A stretch of 64,000 nt of DNA from Bacteroidaceae bacterium (GTDB taxonomy: Bacteria > Bacteroidota > Bacteroidia > Bacteroidales > Bacteroidaceae), in the NCBI GenBank assembly GCA_017534815.1, contig JAFXVS010000067.1, positions 1 through 64,000 on the forward strand, written 5' to 3'. The position numbers were made by a program, and so were the translations under genes. Of the stretch, positions 1 through 8,498 are shown one piece after another. The notes below the pieces were generated by a model. It worked only from the letters and a program-made list of their open reading frames with translations, made no database searches and was not told the DNA's origin. Each line of letters starts with the position of its first letter. The stretch's first letter is position 1.

Positions 1-1
1 G

Positions 2-517
2 ATGATTCTGGAGGGTGAGGGTTACGATATGGATTTGCTGAATGATGAGGGTTATGGCAATATGGAGGCGCTGATTGCCTTGACGGACAATGATCAGCAG
101 AATATCCTGGCATGTGTGGCGGCACGTCGTCGAGGCATCCGCAAGACCATCGCACAGGTGGAGAACCTCGACTACTTCGATATGGCTGATGACTTGGACA
201 TCGGTACGATCATCAACAAGAAGATGATTGCGGCCAGTCATATCTATCGTATGCTGCTGAAAGGGGATGTGGACAATGTGAAGATGCTCACCATCGGCAA
301 TGCAGATGTGGCGGAGTTCGTGGTCAAGCCTGGTTCGCAGGTGACGAGAAAGAAGGTGATGGATCTGCATTTTCCCAATGGTGTCAACATCGGTGGTATG
401 TCGCGTGAAGGCCATTCCATGTTGGTGAGTGGTCCGACTCAGCTGCAGGCTGGTGACAAGGTTGTGGTCTTCTGTACAGGCAATACGCTCAAGAAACTCG
501 ACAAGTTCTTTAAGTAG
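2..517 (+). CDS. trkA: TrkA, K+ uptake regulatory subunit (3' part)
   Basis: The gene enters from outside the window, so only the last ~171 residues are visible (the family is about 450-490 residues). What remains is the end of the second nucleotide-binding RCK domain (IALTDNDQQNILACVAA, residues ~25-41) and the full TrkA-C domain (~90-171), ending VVVFCTGNTLKKLDKFFK. TrkA is the peripheral cytoplasmic NAD/ATP-binding ring that gates the TrkH channel. Its TAG stop is directly followed by the trkH ATG with no spacer, so translation is probably coupled. The apparent ATG near base 2 lies inside the domain and is not the real start. Identity is firm from the sequence plus the trkH neighbour. Confidence 0.9.
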   Translation: MILEGEGYDMDLLNDEGYGNMEALIALTDNDQQNILACVAARRRGIRKTIAQVENLDYFDMADDLDIGTIINKKMIAASHIYRMLLKGDVDNVKMLTIGNADVAEFVVKPGSQVTRKKVMDLHFPNGVNIGGMSREGHSMLVSGPTQLQAGDKVVVFCTGNTLKKLDKFFK

Positions 518-2002
518 ATGGTAAACTGGAGACTCATAGCAAAGATCATGGGATTCCTCCTCTTCATCGAGGCTGGACTGATGATGCTGTGCCAAGGGGT
601 CTGCTGGATTTATGATGAGGGGGTCAGGGCATTCTCTCCAGCCATTGCTTTGGCGTTGCTGTTGGGTATCATAGGTGTGGTGCTGGGCAGACGTGCTGGT
701 AAGAAGATGGGGCGCAAGGACGGTTATATTGTGGTGTCACTCGTGTGGGTGCTCTTCACGCTCATCGGCATGATTCCTTTCATACTCGATGGACATGTGC
801 CAGATGTGGCGAGTGCCTTCCTCGAGACGATGTCTGGATTCACCAGTACGGGAGCCACCATCATTGATGACCTCGATGCGATGCCTAAGGGATTGCTCTT
901 TTGGCGAAGCGTCACCCAATGGATAGGTGGTATCGGTATCGTCTTCTTCACTATCGCCATCCTGCCAGCCTTTGGGGTGGGTGAGGTGAAACTCTTTGCC
1001 GCAGAATCGACAGGACCGCTCCATAACAAGGTGCATCCACGCATCTCGGTGGCAGCCAAATGGATTGGTGGCATTTATGTGATGCTGACCATCCTTTGCA
1101 TCGTCTCTCTCCTCCTTTGCGGAATGCCTACTTTCGATGCCATCAACTATTCCTTCTGTACCACTGCTACAGGTGGTTACGGTACCCATTCAGCCTTGCT
1201 CGATGACTACTACCATTCGCCAGCCATTGAGTATGTGCTGATTTTCTTTATGTTCATCTCTGGTGTGAATTACACATTAATATATTATACGATCCTCAAG
1301 GGAAAGTTGAAGAAGTTCTTTGGCGATGCCGAATTGAAGGCTTATCTCATCATTGTGTTGGGTGCCTCGCTGGTCTGTGCAGTGGTGCTGGCTTATAACG
1401 GTTCCATGTACGATGTGGAAGCCTCCATCCGTCACAGCCTTTTCACCGTCATCTCCCTGCAGACCACCACAGGTCTCGCCACAGTCGATTACACCCTTTG
1501 GCCAGTCCAGCTGATGCCTGTCCTGCTCTTCGTCATGTTTGTAGGAGCCAGTTCAGGCAGTACCAGTGGTGGCTTCAAGTGTGTGCGCCTCAGCATCATT
1601 TATCGGGTGTTGAAAAACGAGTTCACCCATATCCTTCATCCACGTGCTGTCACCCCTGTCCGCATGAATGGCAACATCGTGCAGACAAAGGTGGTGCAGA
1701 CCCTTATGGGTTTCGTGGCGCTCTTCGTCTGTTCCCTCTTCATGGGCGCTTTCGTCTTGGCCATCAGCGGAGTGGATCCCAACGATGTACACCCCAACTT
1801 TGATTACTACGAAGCCTTTGGTATCGCCATGTCGTGCATCAGCAATGTGGGGCCAGGCATGGGTTATTACGGACCAGTCCATTCATGGATGATCCTTAGT
1901 CCGTTGGCCAAGTGCGTCTGCTCCTTCCTGATGCTCATTGGCCGTCTCGAGATTTTCCCCATCATCATCCTATTCACCAGAGGATTCTGGAAAAAGGGCT
2001 AA
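518..2002 (+). CDS. trkH: TrkH, K+ uptake channel subunit
   Basis: Integral inner-membrane K+ translocating subunit, 494 residues, the usual length. The four pore loops that build the selectivity filter are readable: GFTSTGATI (residue ~107), TTATGGYGTH (~215), QTTTGLATVD (~316) and ISNVGPGMG (~440), separated by pairs of hydrophobic helices. The ATG abuts the trkA stop, so the two form a trkAH operon. Uptake is driven by the membrane potential and gated by TrkA. Nothing odd in the sequence. The downstream gap to the GH3 gene is only 65 bp and contains a short TCAACTC-type repeat rather than a clear promoter. Confidence 0.95.
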   Translation: MVNWRLIAKIMGFLLFIEAGLMMLCQGVCWIYDEGVRAFSPAIALALLLGIIGVVLGRRAGKKMGRKDGYIVVSLVWVLFTLIGMIPFILDGHVPDVASAFLETMSGFTSTGATIIDDLDAMPKGLLFWRSVTQWIGGIGIVFFTIAILPAFGVGEVKLFAAESTGPLHNKVHPRISVAAKWIGGIYVMLTILCIVSLLLCGMPTFDAINYSFCTTATGGYGTHSALLDDYYHSPAIEYVLIFFMFISGVNYTLIYYTILKGKLKKFFGDAELKAYLIIVLGASLVCAVVLAYNGSMYDVEASIRHSLFTVISLQTTTGLATVDYTLWPVQLMPVLLFVMFVGASSGSTSGGFKCVRLSIIYRVLKNEFTHILHPRAVTPVRMNGNIVQTKVVQTLMGFVALFVCSLFMGAFVLAISGVDPNDVHPNFDYYEAFGIAMSCISNVGPGMGYYGPVHSWMILSPLAKCVCSFLMLIGRLEIFPIIILFTRGFWKKG

Positions 2003-2005
2003 ACT

Positions 2006-2040
2006 TTAGCTCTCAACTCTATACCCTAAACTCTCAACTA
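2006..2040. repeat. Dispersed CTCTCAACT-type minisatellite, copy 1
   Basis: Between trkH and the GH3 gene the spacer reads as imperfect direct repeats of TTTAGCTCTCAACT / CCCTAAACTCTCAACT. The same motif (or its complement AGTTGAGAG) recurs at 33487-33540, inside ribF at 36611-36670 and 37142-37180, at 61144-61160 and at 62150-62177. No function is evident. Confidence 0.6.
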
Positions 2041-2067
2041 CTTTACCAAACATAAACATAAAACCTT

Positions 2068-4383
2068 ATGAAGAAAACTCTTTTAACAGCAGTGTCCATG
2101 TTGGTACTGAGCACAAACACGCTGACAGCGCAGGTACGTTTACAACCTGACCAAATCGACCAAGTTTTGAAGGCGATGACCCTTGACGAAAAGGCCATGC
2201 TCGTAGTGGGTGGCAATCGTCGCATCGAGAACCAGGGCAACAATGGTATGGTGGGCAGTCATTCCCATCAGGTGCCAGGTGCTGCAGGTATGACACAGGC
2301 CATCGAACGTTTGGGCATTCCTGCTACTGTATTGACTGACGGCCCTGCAGGTGTGAGAATCTCACCCACACGCGCCAACGATTCCCAAACCTATTACTGC
2401 ACAGGCTTCCCTGTTGGTACGGCTTTGGCATGTACGTGGAATGTCCAGTTAGTGGAGGAAGTGGGCAAGTGCATCGGCAATGAAGTGTTGGAATATGGTT
2501 GTGATGTACTGCTGGCACCAGGTTTGAACATCCATCGTTCGCCTCTGTGTGGACGTAACTTCGAATATTATTCAGAAGACCCCTTCGTGACGGGTAAGAT
2601 TGCAGCTGCTTATGTGCGAGGTGTGCAGAGTCAAGGCGTGGGTACATCGATGAAGCATTTTGCCGCCAATTCACAGGAGACCAATCGAATGGGTGTGGAT
2701 GAGGTGATGTCACAGCGTGTGCTCAGGGAGATTTATCTGAAGGGTTTTGAAATTGCTGTGAAGGAGGCAAAGCCTTGGACTATCATGTCTTCCTACAACC
2801 GTATCAATGGCCCCTTCACTCAGGAGAACGGTGAACTGCTCACCACCATCTTGAGAGATGAATGGGGATTTGACGGCATCGTCATGACCGACTGGACAGG
2901 TTTGCGCAATACGGCAGCACAGATTAAAGCAGGCAATGACCTGATGGAACCAGGTGCCGAATCGCAGATCAAAGATATTGTGGACAAGGTGAAGAGTGGT
3001 GCTTTGGCAGAGTCTGACCTCGACATCTGTGTGAAGAGAATCCTGCAATACCTCGTCAAGACACCCAGTTACAGGGGCTATCAGTTTTCTAATAAGCCAG
3101 ACCTCAAGGCACATGCCGCTGTGACACGCAACAGTGCGACGGAAGGTATGGTGCTCCTGAAGAATGAAGGCAATGCGCTGCCCATGAAAAACGTGAAGCG
3201 GGTGGCGGTATTTGGCACTACTTCCTACGACTTCATCGCAGGTGGCACAGGCTCTGGCGATGTGAACAAGGCCTATACGATTGACCTGATGCAAGGACTC
3301 AACGAAGCGGGTTTAGAGGTGAACAAGAAACTGACTGACCTCTATAAGAGTTATCAGAACTACCAGAACAGCATCACGGCAGCTTCGCCAGCACGTGGAG
3401 GATGGTTCTGGGGTAAGGCTGTCTTGCCTGAGATGCCTGTGACCCGTCCTGTCATCGATGTACAGGCGCAGGAGTCTGATATGGCCATCATCACCCTCGG
3501 CAGACAGGCAGGTGAGGGCTCTGACCGTACAGAGAATGGCGATTTCACGCTCTCCGACACAGAACGGCAACTCATCACCGATGTGTGCAATGCGTTCCAC
3601 TTGGCCAACAAGAAAGTGGTGGTGGTGCTCAATATGGGCAACGTGCTTGAAACGGCCTCATGGAAGGGAATGCCCGATGCCATCCTGTTGGCTTGGCAGC
3701 CAGGTCAGGAAGGAGGTTATTCTGTGGCAGATGTGTTGACTGGCAAGGCCAATCCTTCAGGAAAATTGACGATGACGTGGCCTGTCAACCTCATCGATGT
3801 GCCCTCCAGCGCCAACTTCCCCAATGTGCGACCAGCTGCTAATCGTCCTCGTGGAGGTGGCAACAACAAGGTCGAGTTCCAGGACTACACCAGACATTTG
3901 GAGGGACTCAATGTGGGTTATCGCTATTTCAACACCGTCCAGAAAGAAGTGTCTTATCCTTTTGGGTATGGATTGAGTTATACGACCTTCGCTTATAGCA
4001 AACCAACTGTCAAGTCCACGAAAGACGGCTTTGTCGCTTCTGTGACAGTCACCAATACTGGTTCCGTTGCAGGCAAGGAAGTGGTGCAGCTCTATGTGTC
4101 AGCCCCTGCTGGTGGATTGGAGAAACCAGCCCGTGAACTGAAAGCCTTTGCCAAGACCCGTGAACTGAAACCAGGTCAGAGTGAGACCCTGACGATGACC
4201 GTCACCAACTACGACTTGGCATCCTACAACGAAGCCACCCAAAGTTGGGAAGCCGCAGCCGGCAAGTACATCCTTGGCTTTGCAGCCAACGTGGAAGACA
4301 TCCGTTCCACCGCTGTCTATACCCTCTCGAAACTGCAATCCACCAAGTGCCACGATGTCATGAAACCCAACATGCCGTTGTGA
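2068..4383 (+). CDS. Secreted GH3 beta-glycosidase (beta-glucosidase/xylosidase type)
   Basis: 771 residues with a signal peptide (MKKTLLTAVSMLVLS...LTAQ), so periplasmic or outer-surface. Layout is the classic GH3 order: N-terminal TIM barrel (~25-330; DGPAGVRISP near 91, KHFAANSQETNR near 197), catalytic nucleophile Asp275 in GIVMTDWTG, then the alpha/beta sandwich domain (~360-600; KNEGNALPM, GGTGSGDV) that supplies the acid/base, and a C-terminal fibronectin-III-like domain (~660-745; TNTGSVAGKEVVQLY). It hydrolyses terminal beta-linked glucose or xylose from oligosaccharides; the exact substrate cannot be read. No SusC/D partner is nearby. A BglX-like role is likely, but the symbol is not assigned with certainty. 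Confidence 0.9.
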   Translation: MKKTLLTAVSMLVLSTNTLTAQVRLQPDQIDQVLKAMTLDEKAMLVVGGNRRIENQGNNGMVGSHSHQVPGAAGMTQAIERLGIPATVLTDGPAGVRISPTRANDSQTYYCTGFPVGTALACTWNVQLVEEVGKCIGNEVLEYGCDVLLAPGLNIHRSPLCGRNFEYYSEDPFVTGKIAAAYVRGVQSQGVGTSMKHFAANSQETNRMGVDEVMSQRVLREIYLKGFEIAVKEAKPWTIMSSYNRINGPFTQENGELLTTILRDEWGFDGIVMTDWTGLRNTAAQIKAGNDLMEPGAESQIKDIVDKVKSGALAESDLDICVKRILQYLVKTPSYRGYQFSNKPDLKAHAAVTRNSATEGMVLLKNEGNALPMKNVKRVAVFGTTSYDFIAGGTGSGDVNKAYTIDLMQGLNEAGLEVNKKLTDLYKSYQNYQNSITAASPARGGWFWGKAVLPEMPVTRPVIDVQAQESDMAIITLGRQAGEGSDRTENGDFTLSDTERQLITDVCNAFHLANKKVVVVLNMGNVLETASWKGMPDAILLAWQPGQEGGYSVADVLTGKANPSGKLTMTWPVNLIDVPSSANFPNVRPAANRPRGGGNNKVEFQDYTRHLEGLNVGYRYFNTVQKEVSYPFGYGLSYTTFAYSKPTVKSTKDGFVASVTVTNTGSVAGKEVVQLYVSAPAGGLEKPARELKAFAKTRELKPGQSETLTMTVTNYDLASYNEATQSWEAAAGKYILGFAANVEDIRSTAVYTLSKLQSTKCHDVMKPNMPL

Positions 4384-4405
4384 TCAGAAAACTCACGAGG
4401 AGTTT

Positions 4406-4458
4406 CTCGTAAGGAAACTGGTGGTTTGTCGGTAAGAAACTATCCTTTTCCTTACGAG
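4406..4458. repeat. 12-bp inverted repeat after the GH3 gene
   Basis: CTCGTAAGGAAA at 4406-4417 pairs perfectly with TTTCCTTACGAG at 4447-4458 across a 29-nt loop. A shorter alternative stem uses ACGAG (4396-4400) with CTCGT (4406-4410). The loop repeats the word AACTATCC found again just after the right arm. It could form the end of the GH3 transcript, but there is no T-tract, so a terminator call is not made. Confidence 0.5.
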
Positions 4459-4711
4459 TAACTATCCGCTTGTTGCTTTGATCTTTCCCGCTCCGACCGG
4501 CAGGGTTTTCCGCTCCGACCGGGAAAGCCTCCCGCTTCTGCGGTTTAGACTAACGTACTTCTTTTTTTATTGTTGGTCGCTTCCGCTCAAAATCTCCAAA
4601 AATCTAAGGAAAAATCTTCAAAATCTTTCAAGAGAAAAAAGTTTTTTCGAAAAACATATACCCACCTACCTGTGCATGCCTCCAACCCCGATGTACAAAG
4701 GGCTGGCGATG

Positions 4712-4738
4712 AGGTAGGTGTTGCTGAAACACCTACCT
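4712..4738. repeat. 11-bp hairpin built from AGGTAGGTGTT
   Basis: AGGTAGGTGTT (4712-4722), a 5-nt loop GCTGA, then the exact complement AACACCTACCT (4728-4738). The same word appears again at 4801-4811 and, as GGGTAGGTGTT, at 4812-4822, and as CACCTACCT at 4663-4671. No function is known to me; possible roles are terminator for converging genes or a REP-like element. Confidence 0.6.
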
Positions 4739-4941
4739 AACATGTACCTTATCTTGCAATATGTCCCAAAAGTCGGACAAAAGATGAAAAGCTATATGAT
4801 AGGTAGGTGTTGGGTAGGTGTTGGCACTTTTTGCGAAAAAACTCAAATAATTTCTCTCTTGCCAAGATTTTCTGGTTCGATTTTCTGAAGATTTTGAGCC
4901 CATAGGCGACCCTCTACATGCCTTCGTGTGCTTTCTTCCCG

Positions 4942-6081
4942 CTAGAATATGTCACCATTCCAAAGCATCTTCAGAAAATCCAAAACGTAAATCAATTCTT
5001 CGTCACCAGATTTGCGAGTAATAGGATCAAGTGACACGAGAATCAGTCGGCAATCAGGATGTTCCTCTTTGAAGGCTTTGAGTCCCTTTTTGTGTTTCGT
5101 CTCTACATGCTCTGATGATTTAATCTCAATAGCCACTTTTGCATCCCCAATAACGACATCCACTTCTTTCTTATCGTAAGTATGCCAATAGGATATTGTA
5201 TCTCGTTTGTCATTGTATCCTTTATAAGCAATAATTTCCTGCATCAAGAGGTGTTCAAAGGCGTGTCCATAATCATCAGTGCCACGTTTCAGGGAGTTGC
5301 GGCCCATTAAGTAGTTGGCAAGCCCGACATCAAAATAATAGAATTTTGGAGCCTGAATAATCTTCCTCTTGATTTCTTTCCTGAATGCAGGAATCTCATA
5401 CCCAATAAGTGTATCATATAGAATCTGGAAATATGACTTAACGGTCTTGGCTGAGACACCACAGTCTGAAGCGATGTTGGAATAGTTCAGTATTTCTCCG
5501 TCAGAAATGGCTGCCACTTCCATAAATCGCTCGAATGCATCAAGTTCTCTTACTTCGCCCTCTTCCCTGATTTCTTCGTCCATATACACTTTTACATAAC
5601 CGGACAGACGTTTAGTGGCATCCTCTATCATATAGTGGCGTGGAATCATACCATTCTGAACTGCACGGTCTATTTGAAAGTCAGTTACCTCCGGCCATAC
5701 CAAGGGATAAAGCGTTTCAGGTATCGCGCGCCCTCCAAGTGTGTTAGCGCCAGAACGCTTAAGTTTTCTAGCACTAGAACCGCTAAGGATGAAGTATAGT
5801 CCTTTGTTCATCATCAGGGAATGCACCACATCCAACAGTTCCGGCACTTTCTGTATTTCATCAACGATGACCAGTGTCCCGGCAGGTTTGTCCTGAAGAG
5901 CCTCCCAAAAGGTGTTGGGGTTAAGTTTGAGAGCCCTTCTTACTATTGGATTAAGCAGGTCGTAGAAAATGGCTCCTTTGAACCGTTCTTTTAGAAGAGT
6001 GGATTTGCCCGTCTGACGTGCGCCGAACAAGAACATCCCCTCATCCAACTTACCCTCGATATCAAATATTCTCTTATACAT
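4942..6081 (-). CDS. AAA ATPase with DUF4143 C-terminal domain
   Basis: 379 residues. Walker A GARQTGKST (20-28), Walker B LVIVDEIQKVP (70-80) and a sensor-like LSGSSARKLKR (~100) identify a P-loop ATPase of the archaeal-type DUF4143 family; the C-terminal half (~195-370) has the restriction-endonuclease-like DUF4143 pattern, including ...YFDVGLANYLMG and ...EVDVVIGDAKVAIEIKSS, where the D/E-x-K residues resemble a nuclease core. Known members are abundant in Bacteroidetes but their role is unsettled; links to defence or DNA transactions have been suggested. It stands alone on the minus strand between two repeat-rich spacers next to a toxin-antitoxin pair, consistent with accessory DNA. Confidence 0.85.
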   Translation of the reverse strand: MYKRIFDIEGKLDEGMFLFGARQTGKSTLLKERFKGAIFYDLLNPIVRRALKLNPNTFWEALQDKPAGTLVIVDEIQKVPELLDVVHSLMMNKGLYFILSGSSARKLKRSGANTLGGRAIPETLYPLVWPEVTDFQIDRAVQNGMIPRHYMIEDATKRLSGYVKVYMDEEIREEGEVRELDAFERFMEVAAISDGEILNYSNIASDCGVSAKTVKSYFQILYDTLIGYEIPAFRKEIKRKIIQAPKFYYFDVGLANYLMGRNSLKRGTDDYGHAFEHLLMQEIIAYKGYNDKRDTISYWHTYDKKEVDVVIGDAKVAIEIKSSEHVETKHKKGLKAFKEEHPDCRLILVSLDPITRKSGDEELIYVLDFLKMLWNGDIF

Positions 6082-6102
6082 AATTCAATGAAATTTAGAA
6101 GT

Positions 6103-6136
6103 ATGCTCCCCAATTTTATATAAAAATCGGGAGTAT
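6103..6136. repeat. 34-bp palindrome in the 5' leader of the DUF4143 ATPase gene
   Basis: Arms 6103-6117 and 6122-6136 match at 12 of 15 positions around a 4-bp centre (GCTCCC...GGGAG). It sits between the -7 box (6166-6173) and the ATG (6081) of the ATPase gene, the usual position of an operator or a leader hairpin. Confidence 0.45.
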
Positions 6137-6165
6137 GGTCACGAATTTCATAATTTTTTCCGATG

Positions 6166-6173
6166 CAAAAATA
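6166..6173 (-). promoter_or_regulatory. -7 box of the DUF4143 ATPase gene
   Basis: Reads TATTTTTG on the minus strand, matching the Bacteroidetes TAnnTTTG element; a perfect -33 TTTG is not present. The predicted leader is about 75 nt and contains the palindrome at 6103-6136. Confidence 0.5.
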
Positions 6174-6657
6174 CGAATAATAATTAGAAACAAGAATATT
6201 TCGAACGGGAGCTTGACTATTTTTTGTATTTTCGCCCGAAAAATTTCATCAAAAGTAACATTTACATATTATTTGCGCTATTGCAGACCGTATGCTAAGA
6301 CTTGGCGACCCGTGACGTGCCTCCCAAAGATTGCCGCCGTCTCTCTTGCCTTTTGCCGTCGGCTCTTTGATGCTTTGCCGCCGGCAAACCAGAGAATTCT
6401 CTCGAGAAATTCTGAACGAAATGACGTATCGCTGACAATGCCCCACTCATTCACATAACAAAGGCTTGCATAGCCTGTCCCATCTTGTCATTTCCCCCAT
6501 ATCTACCAATCAGAGACTCAAAAGCAAGTGGCACAATGGTTGTCTTCTACCTAAAAGCTAATCTAAAATACCTCACGATGAATGCTTAAATGATGTTAAA
6601 TGCATACGCTATTTGATAAAAAACGCTCTAATTATTGATTTTGTTTCCAAAAGTCAC
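6174..6657. other. Spacer upstream of abiE, small palindromes only
   Basis: No credible gene. A 107-codon frame (6135-6458) starts inside the neighbouring promoter region and looks like chance. Small palindromes are visible: TTTGCCG-C-CGGCAAA (6374-6388), GAGAATTCTC (6392-6401) and TCTCGAGA (6399-6406), in a GC-rich patch around 6300-6390 that contrasts with the AT-rich flanks. Confidence 0.5.
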
Positions 6658-6665
6658 TATATTTG
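6658..6665 (+). promoter_or_regulatory. -7 box of the abiE operon
   Basis: TATATTTG, a full match to TAnnTTTG, with a weak TTG about 20 nt upstream (6635-6637). Because it overlaps the TTG at 6663 that could open the reading frame, it argues that the ATG at 6693 is the true start of abiEi. Confidence 0.65.
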
Positions 6666-6692
6666 CAGAGTTTTAGAAACAAAATTGACATC

Positions 6693-7310
6693 ATGGACTT
6701 TCTGACATTCAAGGAACGGATGTACCCGATGGGGTGTTTTAACATCAATCAGGTGCTGTTATGGGAGAAGGATTTCGACCGTAACAACCTGACGCGATGG
6801 TGTCGTAGAGGGTTGCTGGTGAAGTTGAGGAACCAGTATTATGCCTTTCCAGAATATCGGCAGGTGCCAGACTTCTCACGTTATGTAGCCAATCGCATCT
6901 ATGCCCCTTCGTATATCAGTCTGCATAGTGCCTTGTCGTTCTACGGCATGATACCAGAAGAGGTGGTGCAACTGACGAGTGTGACAACGCTGAAGACTGC
7001 CCGTTTCGAGAATGACTTTGGTACTTTTCATTACCAGAACGTGAAGACACCGCTCTACTTCGGCTATGAAATCAAGACGATGCAAAGCGGACGTGGTCTG
7101 TTGTTTGCCACACCAGAAAAGGCTTTACTCGATTTGCTTTACCTGAATCCCTATTATAAAACGGAGCGGGATATGGAGGAACTGCGTCTGGATGAGGATT
7201 TTATGCAGAATGAGTTGAATATAGAACGTTTGAACGGCTACCTCTCGAAGATGGGGAGCAAGACGCTGGAACAGAAAGTAAAACGCTTAATGAAGGTTTA
7301 TGAACTATGA
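6693..7310 (+). CDS. AbiEi-family type IV antitoxin
   Basis: 205 residues from the ATG at 6693 (an upstream TTG lies inside the promoter box). The N-terminal ~80 residues are a winged-helix domain (FNINQVLLW...NNLTRWCRRGLLVKLRNQYYAF), followed by the AbiEi C-terminal domain (SYISLHSALSFYGMIPE, TPEKALLDLLYLNP). In this family the antitoxin binds its own promoter and counters the AbiEii nucleotidyltransferase without protein-protein contact. The stop overlaps the next start by four bases (ATGA), so the pair is translated together. The assignment rests on motifs plus the partner gene. Confidence 0.85.
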   Translation: MDFLTFKERMYPMGCFNINQVLLWEKDFDRNNLTRWCRRGLLVKLRNQYYAFPEYRQVPDFSRYVANRIYAPSYISLHSALSFYGMIPEEVVQLTSVTTLKTARFENDFGTFHYQNVKTPLYFGYEIKTMQSGRGLLFATPEKALLDLLYLNPYYKTERDMEELRLDEDFMQNELNIERLNGYLSKMGSKTLEQKVKRLMKVYEL

Positions 7311-8098
7311 TAGATATTGAATACATACGTAGTTTCTTCCCACCTACGATAGCCCGCGAAAGCCGCTTCGACCGCTATATGCTGAAAGAGTATCTGCAAC
7401 TGCTGATACTCGACCATCTGGCTACGACACCATATATTAATAAGATGTCATTCATTGGTGGTACGAACCTCCGACTTATTCAGGGAATTGACCGATTCTC
7501 TGAGGATCTGGACTTTGACTGCAAGGACTTGAGTGAAGACGAATTTATGGCGATGACAGATAGCGTTGTAACCTATTTGCGCCAGAATAATATCGATGTG
7601 GAGACTCGCGACAAGCCCAATCCAAAACTGGCGGCTTTCAGGCGTAATCTCTATTTTCCTGAGATGCTGTTCGACTTGGGATTGACGGGTCACAAGGAAG
7701 AACGTCTATTGCTAAAAGTGGAGGCACAGGACCAGGGTGTTCTTTATCAGCCTGTTGTCGCGAATATCAACAGAATGGGATTCTTCTTTGGGGTTCAGGT
7801 GCCGCCGATAGATGTGCTTTGTGCGATGAAGTTCGCTGCCATTTTGGCCCGTCAGAAAGGACGTGACTTCTATGATACCATCTTCCTGCTGTCGAAGACC
7901 AAGCCGAATCTGGAGTTCCTGTCTGCCAGAGCGGGTATATCTACTATTGATGAACTAAAAACAGCCATTGCTGAACGGCTGAAGGATATTGATTTGAACC
8001 TGAAGAAGCGTGACTTCTCCCATCTGGTTTTCAATGAACAGAACGCAGAGAGGATTCTACAGTTCCCAAATATCGTAGCAGCAGAGTGCGGTGGATAA
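7307..8098 (+). CDS. AbiEii/AbiGii-family nucleotidyltransferase toxin
   Basis: 263 residues. The nucleotidyltransferase signature is clear: GGTNLRL (51-57) followed by RFSEDLDFD (63-71) with the metal-binding Asp67 and Asp69, then KVEAQDQG and the family block AMKFAAILARQKGRDFYDTIFLL. Such toxins transfer nucleotides to cellular targets (tRNA acceptor stems for studied homologues) and give abortive infection or plasmid stabilisation. All catalytic residues seem present, so the toxin is probably active and held in check by AbiEi. The 3' end overlaps the AAA+ fragment described next. Confidence 0.88.
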   Translation: MIDIEYIRSFFPPTIARESRFDRYMLKEYLQLLILDHLATTPYINKMSFIGGTNLRLIQGIDRFSEDLDFDCKDLSEDEFMAMTDSVVTYLRQNNIDVETRDKPNPKLAAFRRNLYFPEMLFDLGLTGHKEERLLLKVEAQDQGVLYQPVVANINRMGFFFGVQVPPIDVLCAMKFAAILARQKGRDFYDTIFLLSKTKPNLEFLSARAGISTIDELKTAIAERLKDIDLNLKKRDFSHLVFNEQNAERILQFPNIVAAECGG

Positions 8099-8477
8099 GA
8101 TGGAGAACAGTATCCAGAACATCATCTTGCAGGAGATGGAATCATTGGATGGCATCATGATTGCCACTACCAATCTGACGCAGAATCTCGATTCGGCCTT
8201 TGAACGCAGATTCCTTTATAAAATAAAGTTTGAGAAGCCCACAGAGGAAGCCCGTGCTCATATTTGGCACTCGATGATTCCAAATCTCAGCGAGACAGAT
8301 GTTCGTGCATTGGCTTCGAAGTACGATTTCAGTGGTGGTCAGATTGAGAACATCGCCCGTCACTATACGATTGACAACATCCTGCATGGACAAAGCGAAG
8401 ATGTGCTGCCTATGCTCATCCGTCATTGCGACAATGAGCGGTTGGATGAAAGGAAAACGCGGAAGATCGGATTTTGA
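8091..8477 (+). pseudogene. 3' remnant of an AAA+ ATPase
   Basis: 128 codons with only the second half of an AAA+ domain: sensor-1 (IMIATTNLT), the arginine-finger helix (DSAFERRFLYKIKFEKP) and the lid (DFSGGQIENIARHY). Walker A and Walker B are missing, so it cannot be a working ATPase. The matching frame can be read back only to about 8079 before a TAG, inside the abiEii 3' end, which points to a recombination junction rather than a gene start. Intact relatives in Bacteroidetes (as I recall them) are several hundred residues longer. It could still be translated as a small protein, but a degraded gene is the simplest reading. Confidence 0.75.
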
Positions 8478-8498
8478 TGTGCCATTTTCCTTTTTTCT

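Larger units (their letters stand above)
4384..4941. other. Repeat-rich spacer with no convincing gene
   Basis: 558 bp between two convergent genes. It holds, in order: a 12-bp inverted repeat (4406-4458), a pair of GCTCCGACCGG direct repeats (4489-4523), an A-rich stretch with four AAAATCT words (~4588-4625), and five copies of the 8-mer GGTAGGTG or its complement (4663-4820). The one open frame (4478-4717, 79 codons) has no recognisable domain and is made of these repeats. Confidence 0.6.

Noticed and set aside
4478..4717. 79-codon open frame after the GH3 gene
   Set aside because: Composed of short repeats and A-rich DNA, no domain, no promoter box.
6135..6458. 107-codon open frame upstream of abiE
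   Set aside because: Begins in the promoter region of the divergent ATPase gene, unusual composition, no recognisable domain.
6663..6692. TTG start for abiEi
   Set aside because: The TTG is part of the -7 promoter box, so it would not be in the transcript; ATG 6693 fits.
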